Shown in pieces: positions 26,966-34,973 of a stretch of 64,000 nucleotides of DNA (its first letter is position 1; each line of letters opens with the position of its first letter). This DNA comes from Psychrobacillus sp. OK032 (GTDB lineage: Bacteria > Bacillota > Bacilli > Bacillales_A > Planococcaceae). The stretch lies in contig NZ_FOGY01000003.1 in NCBI RefSeq assembly GCF_900111345.1, positions 62,001-126,000 on the forward strand. The letters run 5' to 3'. The position numbers were made by a program, and so were the translations under genes. The notes beneath the pieces were generated by a model. It saw only the letters and a program-made list of their open reading frames with translations, ran no database searches and was not told where the DNA came from.

Positions 26966-27133
26966 CAGTACGTATTTTGTACGTTGTTTCATTATAACTA
27001 GTAATAATAATTATGGCAATATCAAATTCTGACATATTAGAATAATATGCGAAGTAACTGTCGCATCTTGTTCTAATTCCTCTCTTTATCTCTTACATTG
27101 TTATAACGACATGAAAAAGGGAGTAGGTCATGT

Positions 27134-28006
27134 ATGTTAATAGATGGGGTATTTTCGGGTGGGGGAATGAAAGGTATTGCGTTAGTAGGAGCTTTTCAAA
27201 TATTGGAGGAAAAAGGATACAAATTTAAACGAGTTGCAGGAACGAGTGCCGGGGCCATTTTAGCTTGTTTTATAGCAGCAGGATACACTGGGAAGGAAAT
27301 TGAAGAAATAATGGTAGAACAAAACTTTGTATCTTTACTGGACCCACGTAAAACTGTACTTCCAATCCCATTTATGAAGTGGCTGAATTTATATTGGGGG
27401 TTAGGGTTATACCAAGGGAAGGCATTAGAAAACTGGTTTTTGGAAAAGTTGGCGGTGAAAGGAGTTTATTCATTTTCTGATTTACCACCAGGGTCTTTGA
27501 AACTGGTAGCATCGGATTTAACAAATGGGAAAATGATGGTTCTTCCTGATGATTTAGAGAAGTACGGGATATCTCCAGAAAGCTTTCCTGTTGCTAGGGC
27601 TCTGCGTATGAGTTGTGGTATTCCATTTTTTTTTGAACCAGTTAGGTTGAGAGTTGGTTCCGGAGACACGATTGTTGTGGATGGAGGAGTATTAAGTAAT
27701 TTCCCAATGTGGATTTTTGATAATGGAAACAAAGAGCGTCCTATTCTGGGCTTGAAGCTAAGCAGTAGCTCGGAGGAAATGCAGCCTCATAAAATCAAAA
27801 ATGGTTTACAATTATTTGAAGCACTTTTTTCCACGATGAAAAATGCACATGATGAAAGGTATATTTCTCGTAAACTGGAGAAGAATGTTATTTTTATTCC
27901 TGTTGATGAATATAGCGCTACGCAGTTTGATTTGAATAGGGAAATGAAGTCTAATTTACTGGAAAAGGGTAGAGATCGAGCGAAACGATTTTTGATAATG
28001 TGGTGA
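27134..28006 (+). CDS. Patatin-like phospholipase
   Basis: A 290-residue patatin-domain protein. The oxyanion loop GGGMKG is at residues 9-14, the nucleophile elbow GTSAG has Ser38, and the Asp of the dyad is in VVDGGVLSNFP near residue 181. Catalyses acyl hydrolysis of (phospho)lipids in related proteins. No signal peptide, so it is cytoplasmic or at the inner face of the membrane. GGGAGTAGG lies upstream of ATG. Similar to B. subtilis YqhO-type proteins. Own transcription unit probable. Confidence 0.88.
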   Translation: MLIDGVFSGGGMKGIALVGAFQILEEKGYKFKRVAGTSAGAILACFIAAGYTGKEIEEIMVEQNFVSLLDPRKTVLPIPFMKWLNLYWGLGLYQGKALENWFLEKLAVKGVYSFSDLPPGSLKLVASDLTNGKMMVLPDDLEKYGISPESFPVARALRMSCGIPFFFEPVRLRVGSGDTIVVDGGVLSNFPMWIFDNGNKERPILGLKLSSSSEEMQPHKIKNGLQLFEALFSTMKNAHDERYISRKLEKNVIFIPVDEYSATQFDLNREMKSNLLEKGRDRAKRFLIMW

Positions 28007-28089
28007 ATTGACTTTGCTCAAGTAGATGAGTAATTTGCGTCTTAAAAGGAACAATAAGAGTGAAAGTCATTAAAAGGAGAGATTTACTC

Positions 28090-28509
28090 ATGGCAAAAAC
28101 CGCAAAAGAGCTCGCACAAAAAATCTTGAAGGACAGCTTGATTGGTACAATGGCAACGATTGAACAAAACAAACCACATTCCCGCTATATGACATTCTTT
28201 AACGATGATTTCATTCTGTACTCAGCGACAAGTAAAAAGACGCACAAAGTGGAAGAGATTCAAAAGAATCCAAATACACATATTCTTTTAGGGTACGAAG
28301 GAAAAGGATTTGGTGATTCATTCTTAGAAATTGAAGGAACTGTGGAAGAACATGATGATGAAAGTATGAAGGAAAAAGTATGGAACAATGCATTAAAAGG
28401 TTGGTTTGATGGACCGGAAGATCCCAATCTAATCATATTGAAAATTACCCCTACGCAAATCCGAGTTATGAACACAAAAGGGGAAGAACCTCAAATTGTA
28501 GAATTCTAA
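28090..28509 (+). CDS. Pyridoxamine 5'-phosphate oxidase-like flavin-binding protein
   Basis: A 139-residue split-barrel protein of the general stress protein 26 (YdaG) type, which binds FMN or a related cofactor. Segments LIGTMATIEQNKPHSRYMTF, TSKKTHKVEEIQKNPN and ILKITPTQIRVMNT fit the fold. The ATG at 28090 has AAAAGGAG 11-12 nt upstream; upstream in-frame codons cross the ribosome site and are excluded. In B. subtilis the homologue is a SigB target, but no SigB promoter is evident here. Confidence 0.8.
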   Translation: MAKTAKELAQKILKDSLIGTMATIEQNKPHSRYMTFFNDDFILYSATSKKTHKVEEIQKNPNTHILLGYEGKGFGDSFLEIEGTVEEHDDESMKEKVWNNALKGWFDGPEDPNLIILKITPTQIRVMNTKGEEPQIVEF

Positions 28510-28563
28510 AAGGCCACCAAACCATGTAATATAAGGGACTGCCCAATAAGTTCATAACTGAAG

Positions 28564-28600
28564 CAGGTGTAAAATGAGCATTATTCTACACCTGTTTTTT
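28564..28600 (+). terminator. Terminator of flavin-binding protein gene
   Basis: CAGGTGTA against TACACCTG with six T after it. Confidence 0.85.
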
Positions 28601-28686
28601 TATGCTTTAGGAAACAATTATAAAGTAGAAGGTATGGAACTAGTTAGAGATAATGCTTCGTAAAAAGTTTATTAGGTGACCGCTAT

Positions 28687-28811
28687 GATTTCCGCTACAG
28701 GTGGACGCTTTCCGCCGGGTGAGTGTTGAGCCATCACCGCCGCTTACGCGTACGGTGTGATGTCTCATCTACTCACTCATCCGGCTGGAGTCGCCACCTT
28801 CCACTTCAATC
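28687..28811 (+). repeat. Family A intergenic repeat, copy A6
   Basis: GATTTCCGCTACAGGTGGAC start, GAGCCATCACC / GTGATGTCTCATC hairpin with compensating change compared with A4, end GGCTGGAGTCGCCACC. Left flank AGGTGACCGCTATG is shared with other copies. Confidence 0.9.
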
Positions 28812-29194
28812 AATAGGAATTTCTTGCTAATTTGGCGTCTGCAGTTATCAGAGATTAAAATTCATCGGGTCCACTATGCAAATATTTATTAGACCTAATT
28901 AGAAAATACTGTCTCCAAATAAGTGGAGCATTTACTAGGTATAATATTGTTTTATTCAACTATTTATTGGAATAATATCTCTTATACACCTTCGTCTCAC
29001 TCGATGAGAACTTGTTTTAAAAAAATGGGTGCTAACACCCGCAATTTGTGTTTTCCGAATACTGGTTGCTTACAGTGACTGGCTTGTTGCACTTTGCTAT
29101 TTATTGGATACTGGCACATAAAAACACCACTCCGTGTCGATATACTGTGCAATCATTAATTGTATAGTGACCCAAGCCTTCGCTCGATTGGTTT
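28812..29194. other. Inner segment of A6-A7 composite
   Basis: Common tail (CTTGCTAATTTGGCGTCTGC, then CTGTCTCCAAATAA and TTTATTGGAATAATATCTCT) followed by TTGxTTG-type sequence like that inside the A4-A5 composite. No gene is seen. Confidence 0.65.
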
Positions 29195-29278
29195 TCTCAT
29201 GTTCAGTGGACCTTATGTCGCTTTCGAGACAAGTTTTGTCGTGTTCACAGCATGCTATGTCTTGTTCAACTATTTTTT
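29195..29278. repeat. Array with exact 21-nt period, four units
   Basis: Units start at 29195, 29216, 29237 and 29258 with versions of TGTCGTGTTC, the reverse complement of the GAACACGACA unit at 18251-18355. Lies inside the A6-A7 composite. Confidence 0.75.
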
Positions 29279-29351
29279 GGAATTTACTTTAGGCAAATAT
29301 TACATAAGATAATTTAGAGCAGTGCCGCTGATAAGCAAGCAAATATCTTTG

Positions 29352-29480
29352 GATTGGAGCGGAAGGGCGGCGACTCCAGCGGGATTAAGTGAGACAGATG
29401 AGACTTCACAACGTACGCGTAGGGGCGGTGAAGGCTCATCGCTCACCCCGCGGAAAGCGCCCGCCCTGCAGCGGAAATCC
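29352..29480 (-). repeat. Family A intergenic repeat, copy A7
   Basis: GATTGGAGCGGAAGGGCGGC at the left, with GAGACAGATGAGAC and GGCTCATCGCTCACC in the middle, ending GCAGCGGAAATCC. Right flank carries TACGACGCAGCATCCC, the complement of A1's left flank. Confidence 0.9.
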
Positions 29481-29671
29481 TTGCGGACACTTCATACGAC
29501 GCAGCATCCCTATACTGCACACCAGGCTGCTTCGAAAAACAAGATACACAGAAAGGTCATTTATGTTTTTTGTTCTTTTGCGGAAGAAATCACTACTTTG
29601 GAAAGCGACATCTCACAGAGACAGCCCCACAGATTGATGTTATATATTTTGTGAAATACAGGTAAGAATTT

Positions 29672-30616
29672 TTACTTCAAATGACATTTCAATTCACCGT
29701 GTTTGATCTCAACGGTTTCTATTTGAATAGTTGCATGCTCTATGTGGAATGACTCTTGTAATTTATCAATGGCTTGTTGAAGAATACGTTGGCTATTCCT
29801 CTCATCATGAATAACAAGATGGCAGCTTAATGAGTCTAATCCAGAAGTAATCGTCCATATATGAAGGTCGTGGACATTGTTGACACCCTCAATTTTTTCT
29901 AATTCAGCCTTAACTTCGGTTTGATCGATGGAAATTGGTGTTCCTTCCATTAAGATATGAACGGAATGCTTAATAAGCCCCCAGGCACTTCTCAAGATTA
30001 ATAAAGCGACGAGGACTGAAATGATCGGATCAGCGATGAACCAATCAAATAATAGCATGAGAATTCCAGCTACTATTGCACCGATAGATCCTAAAGCGTC
30101 TCCAAGCACATGTAAATATGCCCCTCTTAAATTTACATTGTTTTTTACATCACCTTTTCGCATTAAAGCCCAAGCACTCAATAAATTTGCAAACAATCCG
30201 ATTGCAGCAATCAGCATCATTGTTCCGCTTGCAACTGCTTGCGGTTCGAAAAATCGACCAAATGCTTCCCAAACGATAAATCCAGCAATAATAAATAACG
30301 TTATACCATTAAATAATGCAGCTAATATTTCAAAACGATAACCCCCAAATGTCTTATGAGGTGAAGGTGCTTTTGAAGCAAACCAAATAGCTACTAGGCT
30401 TAAAAACAAAGCGCTCGCATCACTTAACATATGTCCTGAATCAGATAATAGAGCTAAGCTATTTGTGAATAACCCTCCAAAGAACTCTAAAAACATAATT
30501 CCGGTCGTAATAAGTAGAGCAATTAGTAATCCTTTTTTATTTCCTTCCCGAGACTCCTCAAAATGGCTGTGTGAATGTCCGTGATGGTCGTGACCATGAT
30601 GATGGTGATGACCCAT
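29672..30616 (-). CDS. czcD: Cation diffusion facilitator, CzcD-like
   Basis: A 314-residue CDF exporter for Zn2+/Cd2+/Co2+ in the cell membrane. His-rich N-terminus (residues 2-18), six membrane segments, and the transport-site motifs LLSDSGHMLSD (helix 2) and HVLGDALGS (helix 5). The C-terminal cytoplasmic domain has VHDLHIWTITSGLDSLSCHL. It is the last gene of a three-gene operon with a CzrA-type sensor and a CzcO-like flavoprotein, as in Bacillus metal resistance. AGGAGG precedes the ATG by about 8 nt. Confidence 0.93.
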   Translation of the reverse strand: MGHHHHHGHDHHGHSHSHFEESREGNKKGLLIALLITTGIMFLEFFGGLFTNSLALLSDSGHMLSDASALFLSLVAIWFASKAPSPHKTFGGYRFEILAALFNGITLFIIAGFIVWEAFGRFFEPQAVASGTMMLIAAIGLFANLLSAWALMRKGDVKNNVNLRGAYLHVLGDALGSIGAIVAGILMLLFDWFIADPIISVLVALLILRSAWGLIKHSVHILMEGTPISIDQTEVKAELEKIEGVNNVHDLHIWTITSGLDSLSCHLVIHDERNSQRILQQAIDKLQESFHIEHATIQIETVEIKHGELKCHLK

Positions 30617-30628
30617 AAATTTTCCTCC

Positions 30629-30937
30629 TTATTTACATTCAATATGTGAAATGACTTGATTTAAAATAGTAATTACATGTTCATCGTCGTAAGTGTAATA
30701 AAAAGTGTTCCCATCTCGTCTGTATTTAACAAGACGTAAATTTCTTAGTAAGCTTAGTTGGTGTGATACTGCTGACTGTGTCATATTCAATATTTTCGTA
30801 ATATGACTTACTGAACATTCTTCTTGAGATAGCAAATATAATATTTTAATTCGAGTTGGGTCAGCTAATGCCTTAAAAATACGGGAAGCATCATCGACCG
30901 TATTTGGAGATAAAAATGCATGCTCTTGTTGCTTCAT
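30629..30937 (-). CDS. czrA: ArsR/SmtB-family metal sensor, CzrA-like
   Basis: A 102-residue winged-helix ArsR/SmtB repressor. Recognition helix CSVSHITKILNMTQSAVSHQLSLL; the C-terminal alpha-5 region YDDEHVITILNQVISHIECK has the Asp-x-His ... His-xx-Glu pattern of the CzrA alpha-5 Zn/Co site. It should release the operon's operator when Zn2+ or Co2+ rises. It lies 12 nt upstream of czcD and abuts the czcO-like stop codon, so it is autoregulated. Confidence 0.92.
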   Translation of the reverse strand: MKQQEHAFLSPNTVDDASRIFKALADPTRIKILYLLSQEECSVSHITKILNMTQSAVSHQLSLLRNLRLVKYRRDGNTFYYTYDDEHVITILNQVISHIECK

Positions 30938-31987
30938 TTAGAGATCCTTCCTTTCATTTAAAACTTGAAATAGATACTGTGCGTCGTCTCCTACTCCAAA
31001 TAGCGCAGCAGATCCTCTTCTATGTTGCCACGGTAGACCAAGGAAGAAAAGTCCTTCTACTTCAGTAATTCCTCTATTATGTTTCACACTTCCGTTTGGT
31101 GAAAGGATGTTCGGAAAATCTAACCATGAGTAGTCTGGTATAAAGCCGGTAGCCCAAATGATATTATCGACATGTAACGAAGTGCCGTCATTAAATGTAA
31201 TGCTGTCTTTTTTGACACTAACTGTTCTGCTTTTTATGTTAACTTTACCATCTTTTATTTTATCCAGTAGTTCATATCCGAATACTGGATCACCCATATT
31301 TTGAATTCTCTTACCAATCAAAGAAGTATTTCTCGATTTAAGAATTCCCAATTTGTCCAACCACTCAAAAGTACTTTTCTTCCCGAAGCTTAAGGGGAGA
31401 AAACGAATTTTCTTCCCAACAGATAGATAGGTGTAATGGGATTCCGATAGTGCTACCGCAATTTGAGCTCCAGAATTTCCACCTCCGACTACTAAAGCAG
31501 TTCCTTTCTGAAGTTGTGAAGGATTTTTGAATTGTGAAGAATGTAGCTGTACTATTTCTTTTGATAGCTCTCTAGAAAAACTAGGGATATTTGGATGTTG
31601 AAAAGGACCCGAAGCGATAATCACGTTCTTGCATTGCAGAGATGAATTCTGAATTGTTATATGAAAAATTCCATCTAATTTAGTTATTTGTTGTACTTCC
31701 GTATTGTTTTGTATTGGTAAATCAAACGCATTAGCATAACGTTCTAAGTAATCTCCTATCTCATTTTTGGTCGGAAAACCATTTAGATCTCCTTCCAGAG
31801 GTAGACCGTGTAGCGAACTATAAGAACGTGGTGTAAATAAAACAAGAGAGTCATACCGATTTCTCCAAACTTCCCCGATGCGTTCATTTTTATCAAGAAT
31901 AAGGAACGATAAGGATGATTTCTGTAAGTAGTACCCCATTGATAACCCAGCTTGACCTGCACCTATCACTATTACATCGAATATCAC
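30938..31987 (-). CDS. czcO: CzcO-like FAD/NADPH monooxygenase-type flavoprotein
   Basis: A 350-residue flavoprotein of the flavin monooxygenase type. FAD-binding VIVIGAGQAGLSMGYYL at residues 3-20, second Rossmann motif VVGGGNSGAQIAVAL near 170, and the ATGFIPDYSWL motif near 285. It corresponds to B. subtilis CzcO (TrkA), cotranscribed with czcD, of unclear role in metal tolerance. I chose the GTG at 31987: it follows GGGGTG by 6 nt and lies downstream of the palindromic operator; the longer frame would be translated across the operator. First gene of the operon. Confidence 0.85.
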   Translation of the reverse strand: MIFDVIVIGAGQAGLSMGYYLQKSSLSFLILDKNERIGEVWRNRYDSLVLFTPRSYSSLHGLPLEGDLNGFPTKNEIGDYLERYANAFDLPIQNNTEVQQITKLDGIFHITIQNSSLQCKNVIIASGPFQHPNIPSFSRELSKEIVQLHSSQFKNPSQLQKGTALVVGGGNSGAQIAVALSESHYTYLSVGKKIRFLPLSFGKKSTFEWLDKLGILKSRNTSLIGKRIQNMGDPVFGYELLDKIKDGKVNIKSRTVSVKKDSITFNDGTSLHVDNIIWATGFIPDYSWLDFPNILSPNGSVKHNRGITEVEGLFFLGLPWQHRRGSAALFGVGDDAQYLFQVLNERKDL

Positions 31988-31999
31988 TCGAATCACCCC

Positions 32000-32060
32000 G
32001 TATAATGTATATGAACATATGCTCATATACATTATACGCAATAAGGAGATAAATGGTCAA
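32000..32060 (-). promoter_or_regulatory. Promoter and CzrA-type operator of the czcO-czrA-czcD operon
   Basis: -35 TTGACC (32055-32060), 18 nt, -10 TATAAT (32031-32036), read on the minus strand. Overlapping the start site is a 38-nt palindrome with perfect 15-bp arms (32000-32014 and 32023-32037). Its core ATATGAACATATG matches the SmtB/CzrA half-site ATATGAA. Confidence 0.88.
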
Positions 32061-32069
32061 TCCAAATAA

Positions 32070-32098
32070 TTGACTCACAAGCTTGCACAGCTTATAAT
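32070..32098 (+). promoter_or_regulatory. SigA promoter of the riboswitch leader
   Basis: TTGACT, 17-nt spacer, TATAAT. It lies back to back with the czcO promoter, the -35 boxes being 9 nt apart. Confidence 0.88.
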
Positions 32099-32128
32099 AA
32101 GCCTACTAAATGAATACTCAACTTCCGT

Positions 32129-32236
32129 TAAGGGGAGTAGCTATACAGCGAAGTCGTCAATACAGGATTTATCTCCTCGGCTTTGTTGGCAACGATTGTT
32201 GTTTGCGAGACCTTACCAATTATTTGGTGAGGTCTC
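32129..32236 (+). ncRNA. yybP-ykoY (manganese) riboswitch
   Basis: Conserved blocks in order: AAGGGGAGTAGC, AAGTCGTCAATAC, CTCGGCTTTGTTGGC and GTTTGCGAGACCTTACC. They match the yybP-ykoY aptamer, which binds Mn2+ and controls Mn export or TerC-type genes. A hairpin GAGACCTTACCA/TGGTGAGGTCTC forms the 3' part. The intact aptamer, good promoter and following terminator suggest it still works, yet no Mn exporter follows. Confidence 0.92.
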
Positions 32237-32247
32237 TTGTTCTTTTA

Positions 32248-32288
32248 AAAGACGATGGACCAGATCTTGGTTATATCGTCTTTTTTTT
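32248..32288 (+). terminator. Riboswitch expression-platform terminator
   Basis: AAAGACGAT against ATCGTCTTT, followed by eight T, directly after the aptamer. Confidence 0.88.
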
Positions 32289-32319
32289 ATTTAGGAAATT
32301 ATTAACTTCTAGACATATG

Positions 32320-32396
32320 GATAACTTTCTACAAGAACTTCTACATCTAGACTCCAGCACCTTACCCCTCGGGGGCAAAGACAGGTGCTTGCGCTT
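32320..32396. repeat. Family B intergenic repeat, copy B3
   Basis: GATAACTTTCTACAAG then CTAGACTCCAGCACCTTACC and, at the right, AGACAGGTGCTTGCGCTTTT. Lies between the riboswitch terminator and the kinase gene. Confidence 0.8.
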
Positions 32397-32431
32397 TTGT
32401 TATTTTCTATACACATATTGGAGGTCAAATT

Positions 32432-33040
32432 GTGAATACTTTTGAAGCACTTGCAAGTACAGTCATTATTAACAAGGAAAATCATCTGATTAGCTATGAT
32501 GATTCCTTACAGCTTGTTGGTACGGGAAGAAGTGCATTTGTTTTTAAAATAAAATCTACGGATAAAGCAATGAAAATATTCTTTCCAAATTTTATGCATC
32601 TTGCGAAAGAAGAGGCTGAGATTTATAAAATACTGCAAGGGATCTCTTATTACCCATCCATTTATCACGTAGGAGCAAATTATATAGTTATAGACTTTAT
32701 TGATGGGCATACTCTTTTTGAATGTATGACCTATGGTGAAGAAATAAAGATAGCACATATAAAAGAAATTGATTTTGCATTATCATTAGCCTCTGCCCGA
32801 GGACTAAATCCTTCTGATATTCACTTGCGAAATATTTTTATCACATCCAATAGAGAAATAAGAATAATCGATGTCGCACGCTTTAGACAAGCGAAAAATT
32901 GTATGCAGTGGCATAATCTAAAAAAAGCGTATCAAATGCATTATGTTAAAGCTTATTTTCCAAAGAAAATTTCAGCTACTTTACTAAATACCGTTGCTTA
33001 CCTGTATAAAAGGGGACTAATACCATTTTATAGAGGCTAA
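32432..33040 (+). CDS. Small protein-kinase-like protein
   Basis: A 202-residue reduced protein kinase fold, like the small Bacillus kinases YrzF/YbdM. Gly-rich loop VGTGRSAFVFKI at residues 29-40, Lys48, catalytic-loop Asp129 and Asn134 (NPSDIHLRN) and Asp147 in place of DFG (IIDVAR). The C-lobe is short. Starts with GTG after TTGGAGG (8 nt). It is the only gene downstream of the Mn riboswitch, but a terminator and a repeat separate them; B3 may carry its own promoter. Substrate unknown. Confidence 0.75.
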   Translation: MNTFEALASTVIINKENHLISYDDSLQLVGTGRSAFVFKIKSTDKAMKIFFPNFMHLAKEEAEIYKILQGISYYPSIYHVGANYIVIDFIDGHTLFECMTYGEEIKIAHIKEIDFALSLASARGLNPSDIHLRNIFITSNREIRIIDVARFRQAKNCMQWHNLKKAYQMHYVKAYFPKKISATLLNTVAYLYKRGLIPFYRG

Positions 33041-33090
33041 AGTATAAGGGAATTAAAAATACGTACGAAAATAGTGTTAAATCAAAAAGT

Positions 33091-33120
33091 AAAAAAAGCC
33101 CCTTTAAGAGGCTTTTTTTA
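33091..33120. terminator. Bidirectional terminator
   Basis: AAAAAAAGCCcctttaagagGCTTTTTTT between the kinase gene (plus) and the YfhD-like gene (minus, whose stop codon overlaps it). Confidence 0.85.
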
Positions 33121-33273
33121 CTTTCTTTTTTTCTTCGAAGTGTTTTCTCGAAGCTCTGCAAACTCCGCAGCAATTTCTTCTTGCATATTATTTGGTTTTA
33201 TTTTCTGGTTTTTAGGTGTTTGTGGAAGCGTGTCTTTGTTTTTACTTTTACCTTGCTTATTGTCTCTGCCGAT
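33118..33273 (-). CDS. YfhD-like small protein with ATC start codon
   Basis: A 51-residue basic protein resembling the YfhD family (MGR-x-N-K...LPQTPK pattern): after the first residue it reads GRDNKQGKSKNKD, LPQTPKNQK and ends EFAELRENTSKKKRK. The codon where Met is expected is ATC (33273-33271), with AAAGGAG ideally placed 7 nt upstream. No ATG, GTG or TTG is suitably spaced. Either an unusual AUC start is used or a point mutation has weakened the gene. The family is short and sporulation-linked in Bacillus; function unknown. Confidence 0.6.
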   Translation of the reverse strand: MGRDNKQGKSKNKDTLPQTPKNQKIKPNNMQEEIAAEFAELRENTSKKKRK

Positions 33274-33339
33274 GTTAATTCTCCTTTCTATTTTTCGTTC
33301 TATCCTAATATGGCATGAAACAGTTATTTTAATCATGCA

Positions 33340-33372
33340 AAATAAAAACACTGAGAATATATATTCTCAGTG
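33340..33372 (-). terminator. Terminator of the 33.4-33.8 kb gene
   Basis: A 24-nt perfect palindrome CACTGAGAATAT/ATATTCTCAGTG, followed on the minus strand by TTTTTATTTT. Confidence 0.85.
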
Positions 33373-33380
33373 CCAAATTA

Positions 33381-33818
33381 CTATTCTTTGTTAAAAAAAG
33401 TAATTAATTGTTTTGTTGTTGGAGCTTGGATTTTGTAGGTTAGCTCACGATCCCCATTATTTTCAATACGTGGAATAATGGATTCAATGACATTAAATTT
33501 CCAAAAAGAAGGCTTACTTTTTGTACTCTTTTCCGTGTCGGCAGTCATCATTTTTCTTTGAAAAGGATGAAGCTTTGCCATTAAGAACTTGTCTTTTATA
33601 CGGATGAGTAAATATCCTTCATCTGTGTCGGGATCAAATTTTTTCATAAGTGATTCTCCGAGTTCAAATGTGTTTGATTTGTTTTGTACAGATGGCGAAA
33701 TAACTAGTATATTTCCCTTTCGAAACAGGGCGGTATTTGATACTTGTCGAAGGCCCAAATCATTAATTAAAAAATCTAGGTTTACTTGAGATGCTTCACT
33801 AGCAACTGACACATTCAT
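33381..33818 (-). CDS. Hypothetical cytoplasmic protein
   Basis: A 145-residue soluble protein without signal peptide or membrane segment; no family recognised. It starts MNVSVASEASQ, has mixed alpha/beta character and a Ser/Thr/Lys-rich insertion near residues 90-105 (TADTEKSTKSKPS). GAGGAGG lies 6-7 nt before the ATG and a clear terminator follows, so it is a real single gene. It lies beside an EcsC-like gene on the same strand but 127 nt away. Confidence 0.7.
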   Translation of the reverse strand: MNVSVASEASQVNLDFLINDLGLRQVSNTALFRKGNILVISPSVQNKSNTFELGESLMKKFDPDTDEGYLLIRIKDKFLMAKLHPFQRKMMTADTEKSTKSKPSFWKFNVIESIIPRIENNGDRELTYKIQAPTTKQLITFFNKE

Positions 33819-33945
33819 ACCTCCTCTTCTTCTTTTATTTACGGTCTATAGTAATAGTATATCCTATTTGACACATAATAAATTCATTTTAGGGAATATC
33901 TTCTTAAGTAAATTGAAGAAATGAATGAAAAGTAGGAGAGATTAA

Positions 33946-34800
33946 TTATTTTTCGGGAAAAATGTCGTAGTTTGTATGATTCTCCAGTCTCTCGATAATT
34001 CTTCTTTTCCGGAATAGCATTTGACCTGCTTCTCCTATATCGTTTATAGCAGACCGGTTAATGAACGCACCAAACACGAGACCAGCTATTGGAATCATTT
34101 GAAATAGTTTTTTCCATCCGAATTGATCACGGTAAGAAAACATTACTTCACGCCATCCTTGTAATTCCGATAACACTTCTCGTTTTGCCTGTTCATTTTG
34201 TTGATCAAACATAGATAGTTGAGCAAGAATTGATTGCTTTCCAACTATATCAGCTGAGACAAATTGAAGACATTTTATGATAAATAATCGTTCTTTTTTG
34301 TCATTTGGATCGTAGCCGTAGCAAATCGCAATATCTTGTAATGTTTTTAACTGTAAACCTAAAAGGAGGGGAATATCGATAGATAATGTGAAAATACCTC
34401 CGATACCTGTACTAGCTCCTTGTATCGTTGCTATCTTCTTTCTGTTTCCGGTGAGCTTTTCTGCAGCGCCATCCATTTTGGAAACAGGTAATTTGTTTAC
34501 TTCTTCTAATGTTTGTACTTCCGTATCGGGAAAATAGGAAGGGATTTTAGAGGGAGAACTTAAATAACTACCACCCGTCTGAACGTATTGGCCAAGCTCA
34601 TCTACAAGGACACCGATCTTGTTTTGAATGAATGATGGGGTCCATTTATCGATTATTTTAAAAGGAAGGCGACCAAGTCTTTCCCAAAACCATAAATCAT
34701 TTTGATCTTTCTCCCAATTTTCTACCTGTTTTAATTCCTCTATTAGCCACTCTTTAGAATCATTCACTGTTAGTGTTCGCCTCTTTCTTTGTATATTCAC
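33946..34800 (-). CDS. EcsC-family protein
   Basis: A 284-residue protein of the EcsC family (named after the third gene of the B. subtilis ecs operon). Family blocks: KIATIQGASTGIGGIFTLSIDIPLLLGLQLKTLQDIA (about 128-165, in two pieces, hydrophobic) and FQMIPIAGLVFGAFINRSAINDIGEAGQMLFRKR near the C-terminus. Membrane-associated probably; function not established. Here it is alone, without the ecsAB ABC transporter genes. Confidence 0.85.
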   Translation of the reverse strand: MNIQRKRRTLTVNDSKEWLIEELKQVENWEKDQNDLWFWERLGRLPFKIIDKWTPSFIQNKIGVLVDELGQYVQTGGSYLSSPSKIPSYFPDTEVQTLEEVNKLPVSKMDGAAEKLTGNRKKIATIQGASTGIGGIFTLSIDIPLLLGLQLKTLQDIAICYGYDPNDKKERLFIIKCLQFVSADIVGKQSILAQLSMFDQQNEQAKREVLSELQGWREVMFSYRDQFGWKKLFQMIPIAGLVFGAFINRSAINDIGEAGQMLFRKRRIIERLENHTNYDIFPEK

Positions 34801-34915
34801 CTTACGAATTAGCGAGTAAAAAGTTTCGCATGTGCATTTAGTAATAAGATATTATTACAAAAAAAAGTTCTTTATATCCCAATTTCTGAGCGACTAAACA
34901 ATGAAAAAAACGAGT

Positions 34916-34943
34916 ATCTGCTATAATTATTATTATAACAGAT
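34916..34943. promoter_or_regulatory. Inverted repeat in degV promoter
   Basis: ATCTGCTATAAT, TATT, ATTATAACAGAT: 12-nt arms with one mismatch, overlapping TATAAT, 31 nt before the degV start. Possible operator. Confidence 0.4.
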
Positions 34944-34973
34944 GTGAATCTTTAACATAAAGGCGGTAACAAA

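Noticed and set aside
29322-29654. 110- and 82-codon frames
   Set aside because: Produced by the GC-rich repeat A7; overlapping frames on the same strand and no ribosome site.
32070-32445. 74- and 111-codon frames upstream of the kinase gene
   Set aside because: They overlap the promoter and the Mn riboswitch; the conserved sequence is explained by the RNA.
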